Below, in pieces: positions 33,973 through 47,879 of a DNA stretch of 64,000 bases. The translations under genes were made by a program, and so were the position numbers. The stretch spans positions 364,726-428,725 of the forward strand of contig BCIH01000007.1 of NCBI GenBank assembly GCA_002897115.2. The letters are read 5' to 3'. The notes beneath the pieces are model-generated. The model was not told the DNA's origin. It did not search any database and was given only the letters and a program-made list of their open reading frames with translations. Numbering within the stretch: position 1 is the first letter of the stretch; every line of letters starts with the position of its first letter. Source of the stretch: Prototheca cutis. Its lineage: Eukaryota > Chlorophyta > Trebouxiophyceae > Chlorellales > Chlorellaceae.

Positions 33973-35960
33973 TCAAGCTTCGGATGCCGTGTCTGCATCC
34001 CCCTCTAGCCTCCTCTTCACCACATCCTTGAGCTCCACAGCATACAGCTGCCTCGCCTGCACACACATAGTTCATTGCCGAGTTTGTTGCATTTGGGGTC
34101 TACGTTTTCCTGGAGGGAAAGTACAGCCGGCAAGAGGCTTGGGCCCTGCCTCTGCGCACGGCGGCCCATGCAAGACTCCACAACAGACCCACGCTCCCCC
34201 ATCGCGTTCCCTTACACTCTTGAGCTCCTCGAGCAGCGCATCCATGCCAGAGGGGTAGGGCACTTTGCCTGTCAAGACCTCGTCAATGTCCCATCCCTGA
34301 CCGTACACCGTGTCCATCTTCTTCGCGTCCACCGTCACCCGAATGCCTGAACAGTTTGAGGTGGTCGTCCAAGCATGTTCATTGGTGAGTAGGTATGCGC
34401 AAGAGGGACAAACCTCTGCCATTCCCGGCACGCTGAGCCCCCTCCCCCGCCACACACATGCACAATAACCCCCCTCTCACACAAACACACACTAAAAAGG
34501 AAAAAAGAAAAAATTCACAGCCATTCAACCTTCAAATGTCATAAAATTGGCGATGTAGCCATCGACAGTGGAGTAGGAGAAGACACGCTTGTTCTCGCCC
34601 TGACCAAACGCCAGGTGGGCGCCGGCCGACTTTCCCAGCGCGCCCGTCATGCTCCCTCCAAATGTCAACCTGCCATTGATGGTGGTGGTGGTGGTCCAGC
34701 ACGTCACGTGCCGGTGGGATGGGCNAGCGGCGGCTTTCAGGCGCACCGTGGGATTGCCGGAATCGAGGCAGGGACCCGCCCTTGGAAAGCAGGCAGAGCG
34801 CTTGCCCCACTTTCCTAAATGCTCAACCATTCATGCGTGCATGCCAGGCACCTGGACTTCGTGAAGCGCCTGACCTCCTCGGGTGTGTCAATGACAATGC
34901 AGCCTGCGAACCGGGATGCACGGATGCAACGGGGTCACGATGACATGCCGGCACATCGCGACGCACCGATGCGGCATCCCACGACCCCAACCGTTTGCGC
35001 ACTGTCGACGGTGGTCATGCCGACGGAGAAGCCGACCCCGCCGGATTTGATCTTGACAAAGGCAGGGGCGCTCCACGAGGAGGACAGCAGTCGGGCCGTC
35101 GGGCTGCCGCCCACGACCTCGCCCCCGCCCGAGGCAACCTGTGTGGAAGGTGTCGGGAAGGCAAAGAGGTCGGTGCTCCAGTCTTCCCCGTCCCCGGGCC
35201 ACGCATTTCCTACCAGCACATGTGATGGCAGCGCCAACTCCGCCAAGCAGCAAAAGCACCCGGCTCCCCCAAGCACAGCCACCACACGTTTGCGAGGATG
35301 AAACCGGGCCCAGAGACTGCGGAGATGCCCGCGGCGACCTGCACGGCATGGCGGGTGTGACATTGCGACCCCAGCCGTAGATGAAACATGGAAAACCCCT
35401 CATCTGACTGCCAAACGCATGATGCATGGCACGCGGGTGGCCCAACGGCCGACGACCCAGTCCCAGCCCCCGCCGCCCGACCCAATGCTCACCCGTCTTG
35501 TGAAGAAAAAGCCCAATCCCGCTGCATAGAACAACTCCCTGCAGGTGATGTGGGCGACGAAGCGACAGGTACAGTGCTGTCTGGAGTGGGCTGAGACTTG
35601 GTTGCCCATGCGGCACTCCATCCCTGGCTGCTGGCTCACCTCGAGGGCATTGCGGCCGCGCCAGCTTGCAGGTCATCACGGTTGATCAGCCGTGAGAGCA
35701 AGACAGATGCCCTTGCAAACATTTCCTCCTGACTCTGCAGAGATGCCCGTGACGCGCACATGTCGGTGGGGACTCGCAGCCATGTCGTTCCTACGGCGAC
35801 AACTTCCTCACGGTGCCAGCCCCAGTGTCCACACTAGGAGACCTCTGGCAAATCTCGGCCCACGCGAGCCCGTAACCTCACGCGCATGCCAGGCCGGCTC
35901 AATTATGGGCAGCGCACAAGCTCATCCTACCTCATACGGTTCTCCTCCCGCCTCCGACAT
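33973..35960 (-). CDS. SYLF-domain (DUF500/Ysc84-like) lipid-binding protein, paralogue 1
   Basis: Nine short exons (35960-35931, 35734-35640, 35538-35493, 35338-35288, 35138-35003, 34903-34852, 34669-34530, 34346-34216, 34056-33973) join in phase to about 254 aa. The SYLF fold is recognised from RELFYAAGLGFFF, AAGISAVSGPGFI, SSSWSAPAFVKIKSGGVGFS, VIDTPEEVRRF, LTFGGSMTGALGKSAGAHLA, RVFSYSTVDGYIANFMTFEG and VYGQGWDIDEVLTGKVPYPS. SYLF domains bind phosphoinositides and occur in endosomal or actin-patch proteins. No FYVE or SH3 partner domain is seen. Its last donor is AGT|GTAAGG. It lies divergently 381 bp from the macro-domain gene, and a paralogue lies just beyond. Confidence 0.83.
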
Positions 35961-36341
35961 GTTGGAGCCGGTCCCAGGTGGGTACCTCACCCAGCCAGAA
36001 AGAGGGGCCCAGGCTCTTGCTCAAGGATGATGCAAGGTCTGCGAGGCACCTCCCTCGGCAGCTTGGCCGTCGATGAAACGTGCTGCAAATGTTAATTTTA
36101 CTGGTGAGAGTCGGATGAGTTGGCGCAGTGTCGAAGGAGGTTGATGGCCACCGGCTATCGCTTGCGGTGGAATGGCCATTGCGAGAGATTTCTCCGGCTC
36201 TTCCAGGCAACCCCAAACCCTGCTCCTCCGCACGCGCTCGCTGAACCACAGAGGCAACATGCCGATGGAGAACTGTGTGCAGTGGCAAACCCAATACAAT
36301 TTTAAAGTTGGAGGACATCATTTGGTGCAGGGGAGTACAGC
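35961..36341. promoter_or_regulatory. Shared upstream region, SYLF1 (-) and macro gene (+)
   Basis: 381 bp between divergent start codons. AATTTTA at about 36094 and AATTTTAAAG at 36298 are the only AT-rich motifs. No defined element. Confidence 0.3.
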
Positions 36342-37129
36342 ATGGTTGCTGTGGTGCACCGGTTCCGGCTCAACCACTCGACGACCTTGCTGCTCCAGCA
36401 GGGCGACCTCACCCGATTCAGGGGAGGGGCCATCGTGAACGCGGGTGCGTGCGGGGATTGGGGGGTAAACGGCGACCTGGTTGCAATGAGGATTGTCTGG
36501 ACTCCCCATTCTAAAGGGATTGAGAGCCGGGTTTGCTGCTCTGGTGGTGTGGTCGAGTGGCTGCTGGGGTGGGCGTGAGTCCGCGGGCATTCGTGTTCCC
36601 TGCTGTTGCCAACCCCACCTCCGCCACCAAGGCAGCTACCCTGCACCCTGAACACACAGCCAATGAGCGGATGCTTGGCGGCGGGGGCGTGGACGGCGCC
36701 ATTCATCGTGCCGCTGGGCCCGAGCTTCTCCGCGCCTGCCAGCAAGTCGCAGAAGTCCGGCCCGGCGTGCGATGCCCGACAGGCGAGGCACGCACCACTT
36801 CTGCCGGCGCACTGCACTGTCGACACGTCATCCACACCGTAGGGCCCGTGTACAGCGGAGCCGCAGCGTCTGCACCACTGCTTGCATCGGCCCACAAAAA
36901 CAGTCTGGCCGAGGCTCGGGGCGCGGGACTGACTTCAATCGCCTTCCCGGCTATTTCCTGCGGCGTGTTTGGCTACCCTCTGGCAGAGGCAGCAAGGGTG
37001 GCGCTGCAAACCTGCCGCGATGAGGCCCGAGCCCCGGTGGAGGAGGTCCACTTTTTTCTGTTTGGACAGCAGGCAATGGACGCCTGGATAGCTGCCGCGC
37101 AGGAGCTGGAGCTGCAGCCCATGGACTAG
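36342..37129 (+). CDS. Macro-domain protein (ADP-ribose/O-acetyl-ADP-ribose hydrolase type)
   Basis: Two exons (36342-36444, 36660-37129) encode 190 aa, a stand-alone macro domain. Motifs are QQGDLTRFRGGAIVNAAN (completed by splicing), LGGGGVDGAIHRAAGPELL, HVIHTVGPVYSG and SIAFPAISCGVFGYP with a near-C-terminal VHFFLFG. This is the MacroD/YmdB-type pattern, including the catalytic-loop Asn-Asn region and GGGGVDGAIH, so it probably removes ADP-ribose from acetylated or mono-ADP-ribosylated substrates. It lies on the opposite strand between two SYLF genes; no functional link is evident. Start is the first ATG of exon 1. Confidence 0.92.
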
Positions 37130-37505
37130 GGGACATTGTGGGAGCGGTATTCCGTTGGACAACTCGCATTCATCGGGTGTATCTGCGCCATTCTTTCTTG
37201 CATGAAGACATGGCCTTCACTTGCCCTGGGCACTGCACTGTCAGACTTTCCAACGAAAGCTCTGTTCAACCCAAAACTGCCGCGCCGGCCCAGCAGAGAC
37301 CTTTGATGGGGAGATTTTCCACTGTCCTGTATTGGAGCTGCATGCGCCTCGCATGAAGCTTAAAGCAAGTGTCACTGGCCAAACCCTACGACTGACTGTC
37401 GCCACGCAAAATTGGTGCACATATTTCACAAGAGCCAAGGGGACCGGGACCGGCGAGGTTTAGGTGTGTCGCAATCGCGCAATCAATGTGCAATCGCCAA
37501 CAAAT
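37130..37505. other. Convergent intergenic region
   Basis: 3' flanks of the macro gene (+) and SYLF2 (-). No gene seen. Confidence 0.5.
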
Positions 37506-38091
37506 CTAGGGCTTCTTGTGCAGGTCAAACAGGTGGAGCTGGGGCGTGGGGCCTGACAACATCTTCTTGTCTGCCGCATGGGAGATCAACTCCTGCTTGT
37601 AGTCCAGCCGTACCTGTAGGGGGGGTGGCAGAGAGCGGATGTGGTGCAGTCGTGCGACTGAGTCGAATGTTGCGTGGGGGTGGGGCAGTTCAGCACCGAT
37701 ATCCAAAACCGTGATCTCAGGTCCCAACTGACAGCGACCCCGTTAGACCTTGGCTCTGTAACCCCCCCCCCCCCCCAAAAAAAAAAATGCAATTAAAATA
37801 ATTAAATAAACATATAAATAAGTAAACAAGCAAGCCGACCTTGTCCAGGGCAGTGTACAGGCTTTCGAATGGCTTGATCCTGGGAGTAGAAAAGTTCAGG
37901 ACAGCAGCAGGATCCACGCTGCCATACAGCGCCGTGTTGGAGGCATGGTCGAGGTTCATGGCCACGCCTGCAGTGGAATGTTTCCGGTAGGTTAATGTGG
38001 ATGGACTTNGCGTGTAGGGACAGCTGTCCTGTCCTTTTGGCAAGAGTTTCGCTCGCCCATCTCTACCATGCAGGCACCGTCCGCGCAGCCG

Positions 38092-38122
<31 letters not shown>

Positions 38123-39155
38123 ACCACCCAGGGTGAATAAACAGACAGGCAATCAGCATAAAAATGCGCACGCAACACGGCCCCTGGCCCTGATTGTGCC
38201 GCACCGCGAAGGCTGTAGTCGAGGATGTGGCCTTGCCTGAATGCATAGGTGTCAATGTCCTTGACGGCCACGGGGTTTCCAAAGGTGACGCCGGGAACCT
38301 CCTCCCCATCTGACTTTCCAAGTGTGGTCTGCGCATCCGCGTTCACGCCCACCCTGTAGAAGGGGGAGGGGGTTGGATTCGGCCATGCTTGGGGGCAAGG
38401 CGCGTGGGACCCAGAGAAGGGACCCTCACCCAGGGAGGTTGATGACCATGCGTAGATGAACACCTAGTACCCATGCAACTACACACACATAAACACNTGC
38501 ATGAGACCGGAACCGACGTACTGGAACTTGAGTGTCAGGTCAACAGCTGCATCCGTCCTGAGCACGGAAATGCCTGGTTTGACAAGGAGTGGAATGGGGG
38601 GATCAGAAAGATGGTTACGGGGTCATATGATAATTCAATAGGTCCGGCATCCCCCTCGCCCCCGGCCCCCCCCCCAAAAAAAAGAAAAGAAAAAAAGGGG
38701 TGACTTACTCTTGATCTCGCTGATGCCCAGCGTAATACCCACACCCGCAGAGCGAGACGTGATGAACAAGGGAGCCGACCACTCGGCCACGCCATTGGCG
38801 CCGGGTCGCTGCAAAAGGGGGAGGATTTCATTTCATTTCATTGATTGACGGGCCCGGACATTGATGAGATGAGCTACTGCGGCCAGACCCTTGACAACAA
38901 CGGGCCCCTGGTCCCAGCTCGCATGCCAACCAATCAACCTCTGCTCACCTGTGCGATCACGAAGCCATACCCCGTCTCAATGGAAGCGGCAATGCCAATC
39001 TGCACGGAATGGGGAGGGGCGGGCAGGGAATGTCACTCCTGGACTGCGGACTGCATGGCATCGGGCCCGGCTTCATGCGTGCCTGTCAATAGAGAATACC
39101 TTTTTCATGAAGAGGAACATGAGGGCCTTGGAGTGGATCACCTCCCTGATGGATT

Positions 39156-39189
<34 letters not shown>

Positions 39190-39587
39190 GGCGGGGGGGT
39201 CGGGAGAGGTGGGGGGGAGGAGATGTGCAGCCGCCGAGTGAATGGGTTGCATGTGTTCTGGAGGTGTGGCTAGCTACTTTGGGATGCTGTTGTTATGCTG
39301 CTTTAGAAGCTGAACGTAACATGCCCTTAAACATGGCGGCCTGGCATGCGTGCCAAGACTGGGGCTCTCAATGGAAACAGGGGCCATCGTGGCCTGCTGC
39401 CCTAGCCTGCTGCCCAACCACACACGGAACCCAAAACCCACTTGCGGGGTAGCGTCTCAGTCCCCTTGGGAAGCTCCTCCGTCATGATGAGCTTCTCGAG
39501 CAGGTCGACGGCCCGCTCGCTGAGGACGCGGAGCTCCTGCATGCGGGAGATGGCGAGCGGATTGCTAGCCAGAGCCGGGCCCGGCAT
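37506..39587 (-). CDS. SYLF-domain lipid-binding protein, paralogue 2
   Basis: Eight exons (39587-39442, 39145-39100, 38999-38949, 38808-38709, 38573-38522, 38353-38205, 37967-37840, 37613-37506) give about 259 aa. Motifs parallel paralogue 1: RKEVIHSKALMFLFMKK, IGIAASIETGYGFVIAQ, EWSAPLFITSRSAGVGITLG, SISVLRTDAAVDLTLKFQ, VGVNADAQTTLGK and NTALYGSVDPAAVLNF. The 46-, 51- and 52-nt exons match paralogue 1 exactly in length and phase, so the pair arose by duplication. Sequence divergence is high and this copy departs more from the SYLF consensus. The start ATG (MPGPALASNPLAISRMQELR) is the first in the exon; an upstream exon cannot be excluded. Introns hold long G/C runs and Ns. Confidence 0.77.
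39157..39188. repeat. (GT)n microsatellite in SYLF2 intron 1
   Basis: About 16 GT units just upstream (in the transcript) of an acceptor, where it reads as CA repeats. Confidence 0.85.
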
Positions 39588-40577
39588 TCACCTGGCACGA
39601 CACGTCGTGCCCTGCCTTGGGCAAATCACGGCGCCCCATCCCCCATCCCAGTACGGCACCGCGATGCCTCCATTACATCCTAAAAATCAAGGAAACATGT
39701 CCAGTGCTCACCTGATCTGTGTATGGCATGGCGCTCGGAGATGTGGGGAAACCCAAAAAGGCGAGATGGGCGCCTGCGCAATCCTCGCTGCTAGACGCCT
39801 ACTGCGGGCAGCAGTTCCTTTCAAAGGCTGCAATCGCGGTGTCAGGTTGGCGAATAGGCGTCAGTCTCTTCTTGCATGACTGGAACCTGCATGTTAGATG
39901 GCCATCGGCCGCGACGCTCTTGTGCATGCCTGCACGCACGTGCCGCGCGCGCCGGTAGGGTTTGGAGCCCCAACCGCCGGACCGGGGAGCTGCACTGACC
40001 CACCGCCAGGACAGCAGCCTTAAAAAAAAACCCCTCCGCTGCCTGAACGATCATGACACGTGACACACCGTTTACAAACACACATACCCCAGGAGTATCT
40101 GAAGGGCAGAGAGGAGCTATTCGCCGGCCATGGCGCGGGGTTGCGTTGCGTGCAGTTCAAAGGCACAAGGCGTTGGTATCCATTCCAGCAGTGTGCGACA
40201 GAGGAACAGCGTGAAAGGACCATACAAAATGACATGTCGCACGGGAGAGCGCAGTGTACACAAAATGAAAAACTTGATTCACAGTAGCGCCGGGGCCACC
40301 ATTGATGTTTAAGACAGGTTTATGACGGACAGGGAATACAGGAGGGTGGCGGGATTGATGACGACCCACGCTTGCCACCTGTTACGACAAGGTGCTCCGT
40401 CGCAAAGGTTGGCGTAATCCCGACGATTCCATGGGCATCACTNGCTCAATCAAGGGTAGAAGCAACAAAAGGGGGTGGAGAGATTGCATGCTCCCCCCAG
40501 CAAACCTTTGTGGCAAGGCATTTCTGAGGCGCTGTGCTGACATCCCTCTTTCTCAGAATGACACGGCTCGGTCCAGT
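39588..40577. other. Intergenic region, nearly 1 kb
   Basis: Upstream of SYLF2 and downstream of the aminotransferase, both minus strand. A short ATG exon candidate (MPYTDQ then GTGAGC) on the minus strand near 39710 could be an upstream SYLF2 exon, but its phase does not fit the next exon. Otherwise nothing seen. Confidence 0.4.
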
Positions 40578-42407
<1,830 letters not shown>

Positions 42408-42868
42408 GGTGCAGGCTGGCGTGGGGCCTCGTCACGGGAGTGGCGCGCGGCGTCAACGAGCGAGCCAGCGACTGCTGTGGTGAGGAAAAGTATGCGCAAT
42501 GAGCGTTGCCGTTCAATTCCAGTTCTCTAACCCGGAAATGGAATTTATATGTCTGCGGTGTTGAGCAACCGTCATCGCCGCTTTGTGTCTACATTGGGGG
42601 ACGTGGCTGGTAGCCATCCGCGGCCCGGACCCACCCGCGGGATGATGCAACCAAACCCTAGTTAGACAAGAGAAGAGAGCAACCGGTCTTCTGATCGATC
42701 ATCGCACGTGCATGTCCATTATGTTAACAACATTTTCAATGAAAACGGCTGGGACTGTGTCCATCCCTGGATAGGGTAGTTTGCCGCGACGCAATCGGTC
42801 TGCCCAACGCCCGACACCGACTGGCATCCAGGGTTATGCGTCGCGCGGACGGCACCATGAATAGGTTC
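42408..42868. other. Intergenic region
   Basis: Upstream of the aminotransferase and downstream of RRP6, both minus strand. No gene seen. Confidence 0.5.
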
Positions 42869-45800
42869 TCAACCATGCCGGAAACTCATGTTGCGATTTC
42901 CGGATCTCGGATTGACGCCGCTCTTCTTGCCGGGTTTGATGTCGGTGTCGACGCTGCCATAAGGGTTGTACATGCCCGCCGGAATCTTCGGGCGCAGGCC
43001 GTCCGGGCCGTGGTCCGTCCGATCCCTGGCATTTCCTCGGCCACGCTTGGGCCCGCGTTTCTTGTCTGAAGTCGTGTTCACTGTGCAAGGCAAGGAATGG
43101 GCGCGAGTGAGAGGTGGCCCGAGCCTGCGCACGAGTGAATGAGAAGTGGCCCAGGACAGAGCGACTGCTCAAAAGCATACGCAACCAGTGCACGCGCATG
43201 CACACGGCAACTGCTCATGCAATCCACAACCCATATAGCCAACAATCCAGTACCTCTGGGGATGGCATTCTTGAACGCCTCCTTGGCCTGGCCATAGTCA
43301 AACGGCTCAAACGACGTTGCGGCCGTGCCGCTTGCTGTGCCCTTGCTCGCGTGGCTGCGCTGCTGTTGCTGGCCACGCTGCCACTTCCCTTTCTTTCCAT
43401 AGCGCTCGGACAGGGACAGGGGCACGTACTCGTCCCTGTCATCGGCCGTCTGTGTTGGTTTGGTAGTTGCCGAGGGCCCGGTGCTCGGCCCGTCTTGGCT
43501 GCCAGCCCGCATGGCCTCCATGACTGCCCGCACCTGTCCTCCAGTCGTCCTCCTCGGACTGGCCTCGGCATCGACCGCATCCGTCACCTCCTCGGCATGC
43601 TGCTGTTCGCCCGCTGCCGTGCTGGTGCTCGCTGCTTCAGCGCCGGCCACATCAGAGGTTACATCACCGGCAACCGGCGTTTGGGCAAATGGCAGTCGCA
43701 GCTGGGCATGGATTGCTTCCACAGCCTGCTGCCGTTCCCATGCCGGGTCGACACCGCGCTTTGCACCACTGCCCATGGTACCAAAGACTGACGAGCTGCT
43801 GGCCACCTTGAGCCCTGGCACCCGCGGCTTCAGGGTCGGCCGGCTGGGGAGGGCCACTGCCGCAGCAGGAGCCGGAGCCCCTACAAGTCCTACTGACTGC
43901 AGCGCTTGTTGCTGGCATGCAGGAGAAGTCCCCTGAGCCATGGCAACCGTGGTAGGTCGTGCTGCTGCCGCCTCGGGTAGCTGGGTCACTGGGGCCTGGG
44001 CCACGCCCGGCGAGCTCGGGGGCACCACTGGGCCTCCCTGCGTACTGGCTGACTCCTCCACTCGAGGCTGCTTGCTGGGGACANCGGCACTGCCCGATGC
44101 ACCGCCGGCCATGCCGGGGTTCGTTGTTGTGACCGCCAGCGGACGCTTCAATGCCCGAGCGCGGAGGGGTCTCCGGCCGCCAGCTGGTGTTCCGGCCGCT
44201 GTTTCCTGTCTCCCAGCTTGCTCTGAGGTCGGGGGACGCACAGCAGGCTCTTCGAATGCTGCCACAGCAGTAGTCGCAGTTGCACTGCTGTCACCCATGT
44301 CGACGAGCGCAGCAGGGCCGGCCTCACTGGCCGTGGTCTCGGCAGGAAGCTGCCGGGAAGCTACAGACCCCGTCTGGATGTACTCCTTCCTCATGACCGC
44401 CACGGCCTCGACCCGTTGCGCCGATTCCTGCCCAAAGAACAATGGGAAGAAGAAATAGACGCTCCTTGTGGGCTTGACCATGGCATTACCACGTATGAAA
44501 GGGCGAATGGAACCCCGAGCGTGCTGACGTCGCTGCCTGCCCTGCGGTGGCTCCCTGCATCATGGCGGTTCACACCACACCATATGCATCCCCAGCCACC
44601 AAAACCGACCTTGATTAAACCAGCGATGTGCTTGGCTTGCAGCATAGCGTTCCCTGCTTTCCTCCCGACCGCCTGCTGGACGCCGACTGCGGTGGTTGGC
44701 CGGTCCCGTGCCAGCGCCATCAGAGCTGCCCGGGGCAGAATGTAGGCCGTGGATTCATCCCTGGTGCGTGCCTCCTCATCCCGCCAATTGTACAGCGCTG
44801 TGAGGTAATAAGTATAAACCGTGTCATGCAGGCATCCTGATGACATGAGGTTCATGACTGCTGGCCCCCCAGTGACCATCCAGACCTTCGCACTCAGATG
44901 TGGAACTGCCGGCAGGGACCCCCCCCCAAAAAATCAGTCTGCGGACCTTCGAAGGCGGCCAGCTGAGGGTCAGTAAAGGACATCTCCATCTTCAGTGCAG
45001 CTTCCAGGAAGCTGCGCTCTGTGCGCTGGTCGCGGGCATACATGAGTCTGCACAGCCGCCGAGAGCGCTCCAGCGTCGTCCCCAACGGGCCGCTGGGACT
45101 GCCTTCTGGAAGCGGCACCGCCAGGTGCGGCGGCACAGCAGTCTCAGGCTGCAGCAGCAGTGTCTGCGAGTGGTGGTGGGTTGCAATAGTCGTTGAGACA
45201 TGAGTTGCCCCTCGTTAACTGCGCCAATTGTGCTGGATGCAGTGCCACACAAGCAGCTTCTATGCGACATCGCATCGGCGACCATGTNTGAACCCAAGGC
45301 AGATTGATCGCTTTCAAGAGCAAACAACATAAAAACCCACTCCCCCACTCGAAAATTGCCTTCATTTCGTTGTAGATGTACAGGAGCGAGTGCGTGTCGG
45401 CCCGCGCATAGGTCTCCATTTCTGGCGTCAAAGGACGGATGCGCCAGTCTGCCAGCTGCAGCCGCTTGTCCGCCTGAGGTCGTGTTTGCGTGTGTGTTAA
45501 AGGGGAGAAGAGTCATGACAGATGTCCAGTTGTAAAGCAGGCCAAGCATGGGCCATGGATTCTTGAAGCTTCAAGGACAGGCTCTCCCCCTTCCCCCCAA
45601 GGCCCCCCCCCCCCCAAAAAAAACCCCACTGACCTTGAAGTTGCAAAAGTGCTGCAGGAGGTAGGCAAGTCCAAAACTGGGAAACTGCAGCACCCTTGCT
45701 GCCTGTCCTGTGTCAAACAAGTTGGCCACATAAATGCCAAAGTCGCGCTGAAGCCAGACGATGTCCATGTCCGCCCCGTGCATGACCTTGACCTTGCCGG

Positions 45801-45925
45801 GGTCCGCAAAGATGGGCCCCAGCACAGGACCTGGAGCGGATGTAGGTGGGGGCAAGCGAGTGGGAGTTGGAGGGATCCTGGCAAGACCTTTCCTGGAGCA
45901 CAGATGAAGTCGTGTTGCCCGCCCC

Positions 45926-45956
<31 letters not shown>

Positions 45957-47473
45957 ACAAAAAAAGGGGGGGGGACGAACACATGCACACGGAAAAGCGC
46001 TATCCTCCAGCTCTCACCGATCAGGCTGCGCAGGGGCAGGGGGTCGATGATGTAATCCGCCGCGGTGGTGGAGATTTGGATGAGGCAGGTAAACCCCTGG
46101 AAGGAGCGGTAGGAGTGGGCCTCCAAATCCACGGCAATCTCGCTGGCCGCCTCCAGCTGGGATGCTGCAGTTGGAAAGTACCAATGGACAGAGGTCTCGA
46201 GCATGATTTCACTTCCGTGCATGCTAACCTCACATATGGGGTCAGTTGGCGACAGGATCCAAGCAGGGAAGCGAGCCGCCCAAGGTTTGGAACCCGTGTG
46301 GATCTGTGCAGGCCCTTCTTCTAGCCCCCCCTTCCCCCCTATCATCCCTTTACCCCCCAACAAACACACACATACAGAATAAAGCACAAACAAACAAGCA
46401 ATGCCAACATGTACATACCAGTCTCTCGGAGGGCTTGGACGGTGTCAACAAACAGATACCGCGTCTGGGCCATGGGCATTGGGGGCACGGGCTTTGCTGG
46501 CATGGCAACCTGCCAGGCTTCAAAATGCAACCTGTCCAACGTGGTGGCCAACGGGTGGGGGGGGGCCTGCCCGGAGGCTAGGGCGGCATCCACCTCGGCA
46601 GCCACCGCCTCGACGTCAAAGTCGGGGACGCGCTTGAGTCCATCCAGCTTGGGCCGCCAGGGCGCATTGGCGTTGTCCACCCCATCCTCGAACTGGCCCT
46701 GGGGCCGGAGATCCCGGCGCGGGGTGGGTGCCTGCGAGCGGTGCAGATCCGCCCCAGGCACTGTCTGCGCGCCGGCCTCGGCGTCGCGACCCCCGGCACG
46801 GCCAGACAGCTGTCCCTTTCTCTCACGGTCCAGGGCCAGTGCCGAGTTGGTAAGCGCATCGTCCAGGCAATCCAGAATGTTTTGCAGGCAACGCTCCATG
46901 TCCTCTGGGATTATGTCATCCTTGTCGTCATCCTTGTCCAGTGCAAGAGCATCGNGGGGCGCCTGGTCGCCGGCAATTGACTGCGGTGTAGGAGTTGGTT
47001 GTGACGATGCTGCTCCGTGCATGCAACTCCCTCGCTTAGAATCACAACAAACTGTTTCCACATCCATNAATCCATGCGTGGATGAGGCTCGCCAACCAGT
47101 CGTGCATTCGGAGATTCTTAAAAAATGCTCAGATGAATCACACGCGGCCGGCGGTACAGCATCCTCCACGACCCCAACGCACCCTGATCTTGGCTGAGGC
47201 CGCCTGAACCTGGGTCTTGAGTGCTTTGACCCTTGCGCTGAACGCCGGGTCATTCATGTAGTACTGTATGGAGGGGTGGTCACAATATGGGCCATTCCTC
47301 ACCATATCCCTCCCACTTGTGTGGGCGTGACGGCAGGCAGCGACCAGGTCCCACAGCAGAGCCCACTGCCTGCTCACATGGAAGTCTGTGTCGTGGGGCA
47401 TTTCCACCGCGTCCATGCGCTGGCAGGCATTGCTCAGAGCTCTGAAGAGCCCCAGGTCCATGGGAGAAGACAT
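42869..47473 (-). CDS. RRP6: Nuclear exosome 3'-5' exoribonuclease RRP6/EXOSC10
   Basis: Nine exons (47473-47183, 46980-46419, 46164-46018, 45830-45634, 45473-45360, 45163-44947, 44797-44610, 44427-43254, 43080-42869) sum to about 1033 aa. The DEDD-Y nuclease core is complete: [69 protein letters not shown] and [20 protein letters not shown]. An HRDC domain follows ([32 protein letters not shown]), then a long low-complexity tail ending in a Lys/Arg-rich segment. It trims rRNA, snoRNA and other nuclear RNAs. The intron after YIYNEMK has a GC donor (AAG|GCAATT), the only way to keep the frame. The first exon is less certain; it may hold a PMC2NT-like region. Confidence 0.9.
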
Positions 47474-47879
47474 GCTGGTTTGATGGGAGTGTTCGTTCTG
47501 GCTGGGAACCTCGCCAGCCGAGGCCAGAGGCCTCCAGGGGGTCCGAAAAAGCCCCTTCTACCACTGCTCACACAAGTACTTTTATAGCTCTCATATTTTG
47601 GTATATATAAGACGTCACACCCTGGTCATATGCGTCTTGCATGCGTGCGTGCATGTCGAGTTTGGGAGGACTCGGTGCTCGGTGTCGGGCTTCGGGCCCA
47701 GCGCGCCCAGGAGGGATGATGCCCGTCGAACGTGACGCATGTTGAAAGGGCATCTCCCCACTGCCTGCGATACTGCGTCTGGTCGGCATGACATTGAACA
47801 CTCGGGCGCGTCTACAATATATAAAATTGCTTGANTCGCTTATCTGTTGCGCCTGCCTTGCTCACGGCCTCCAGGCAGG
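47474..47879. promoter_or_regulatory. Divergent upstream region, RRP6 (-) and HISN1 (+)
   Basis: About 406 bp between start codons. Two TATA-like motifs are seen: TATATATAA at 47602-47610 followed directly by GACGTCAC (bZIP/CRE-like), and TATATAAAA at 47818-47826, 54-62 bp upstream of the HISN1 ATG. The second is a plausible core promoter for HISN1. One N at 47835. Confidence 0.4.

Noticed and set aside
34736..34820. tRNA-like sequence on the minus strand in a SYLF1 intron (GTGGG/CCCAC arms, TCGATTC loop)
   Set aside because: Only about 63 nt, no proper D arm and a weak T stem; likely chance or a very decayed tRNA.
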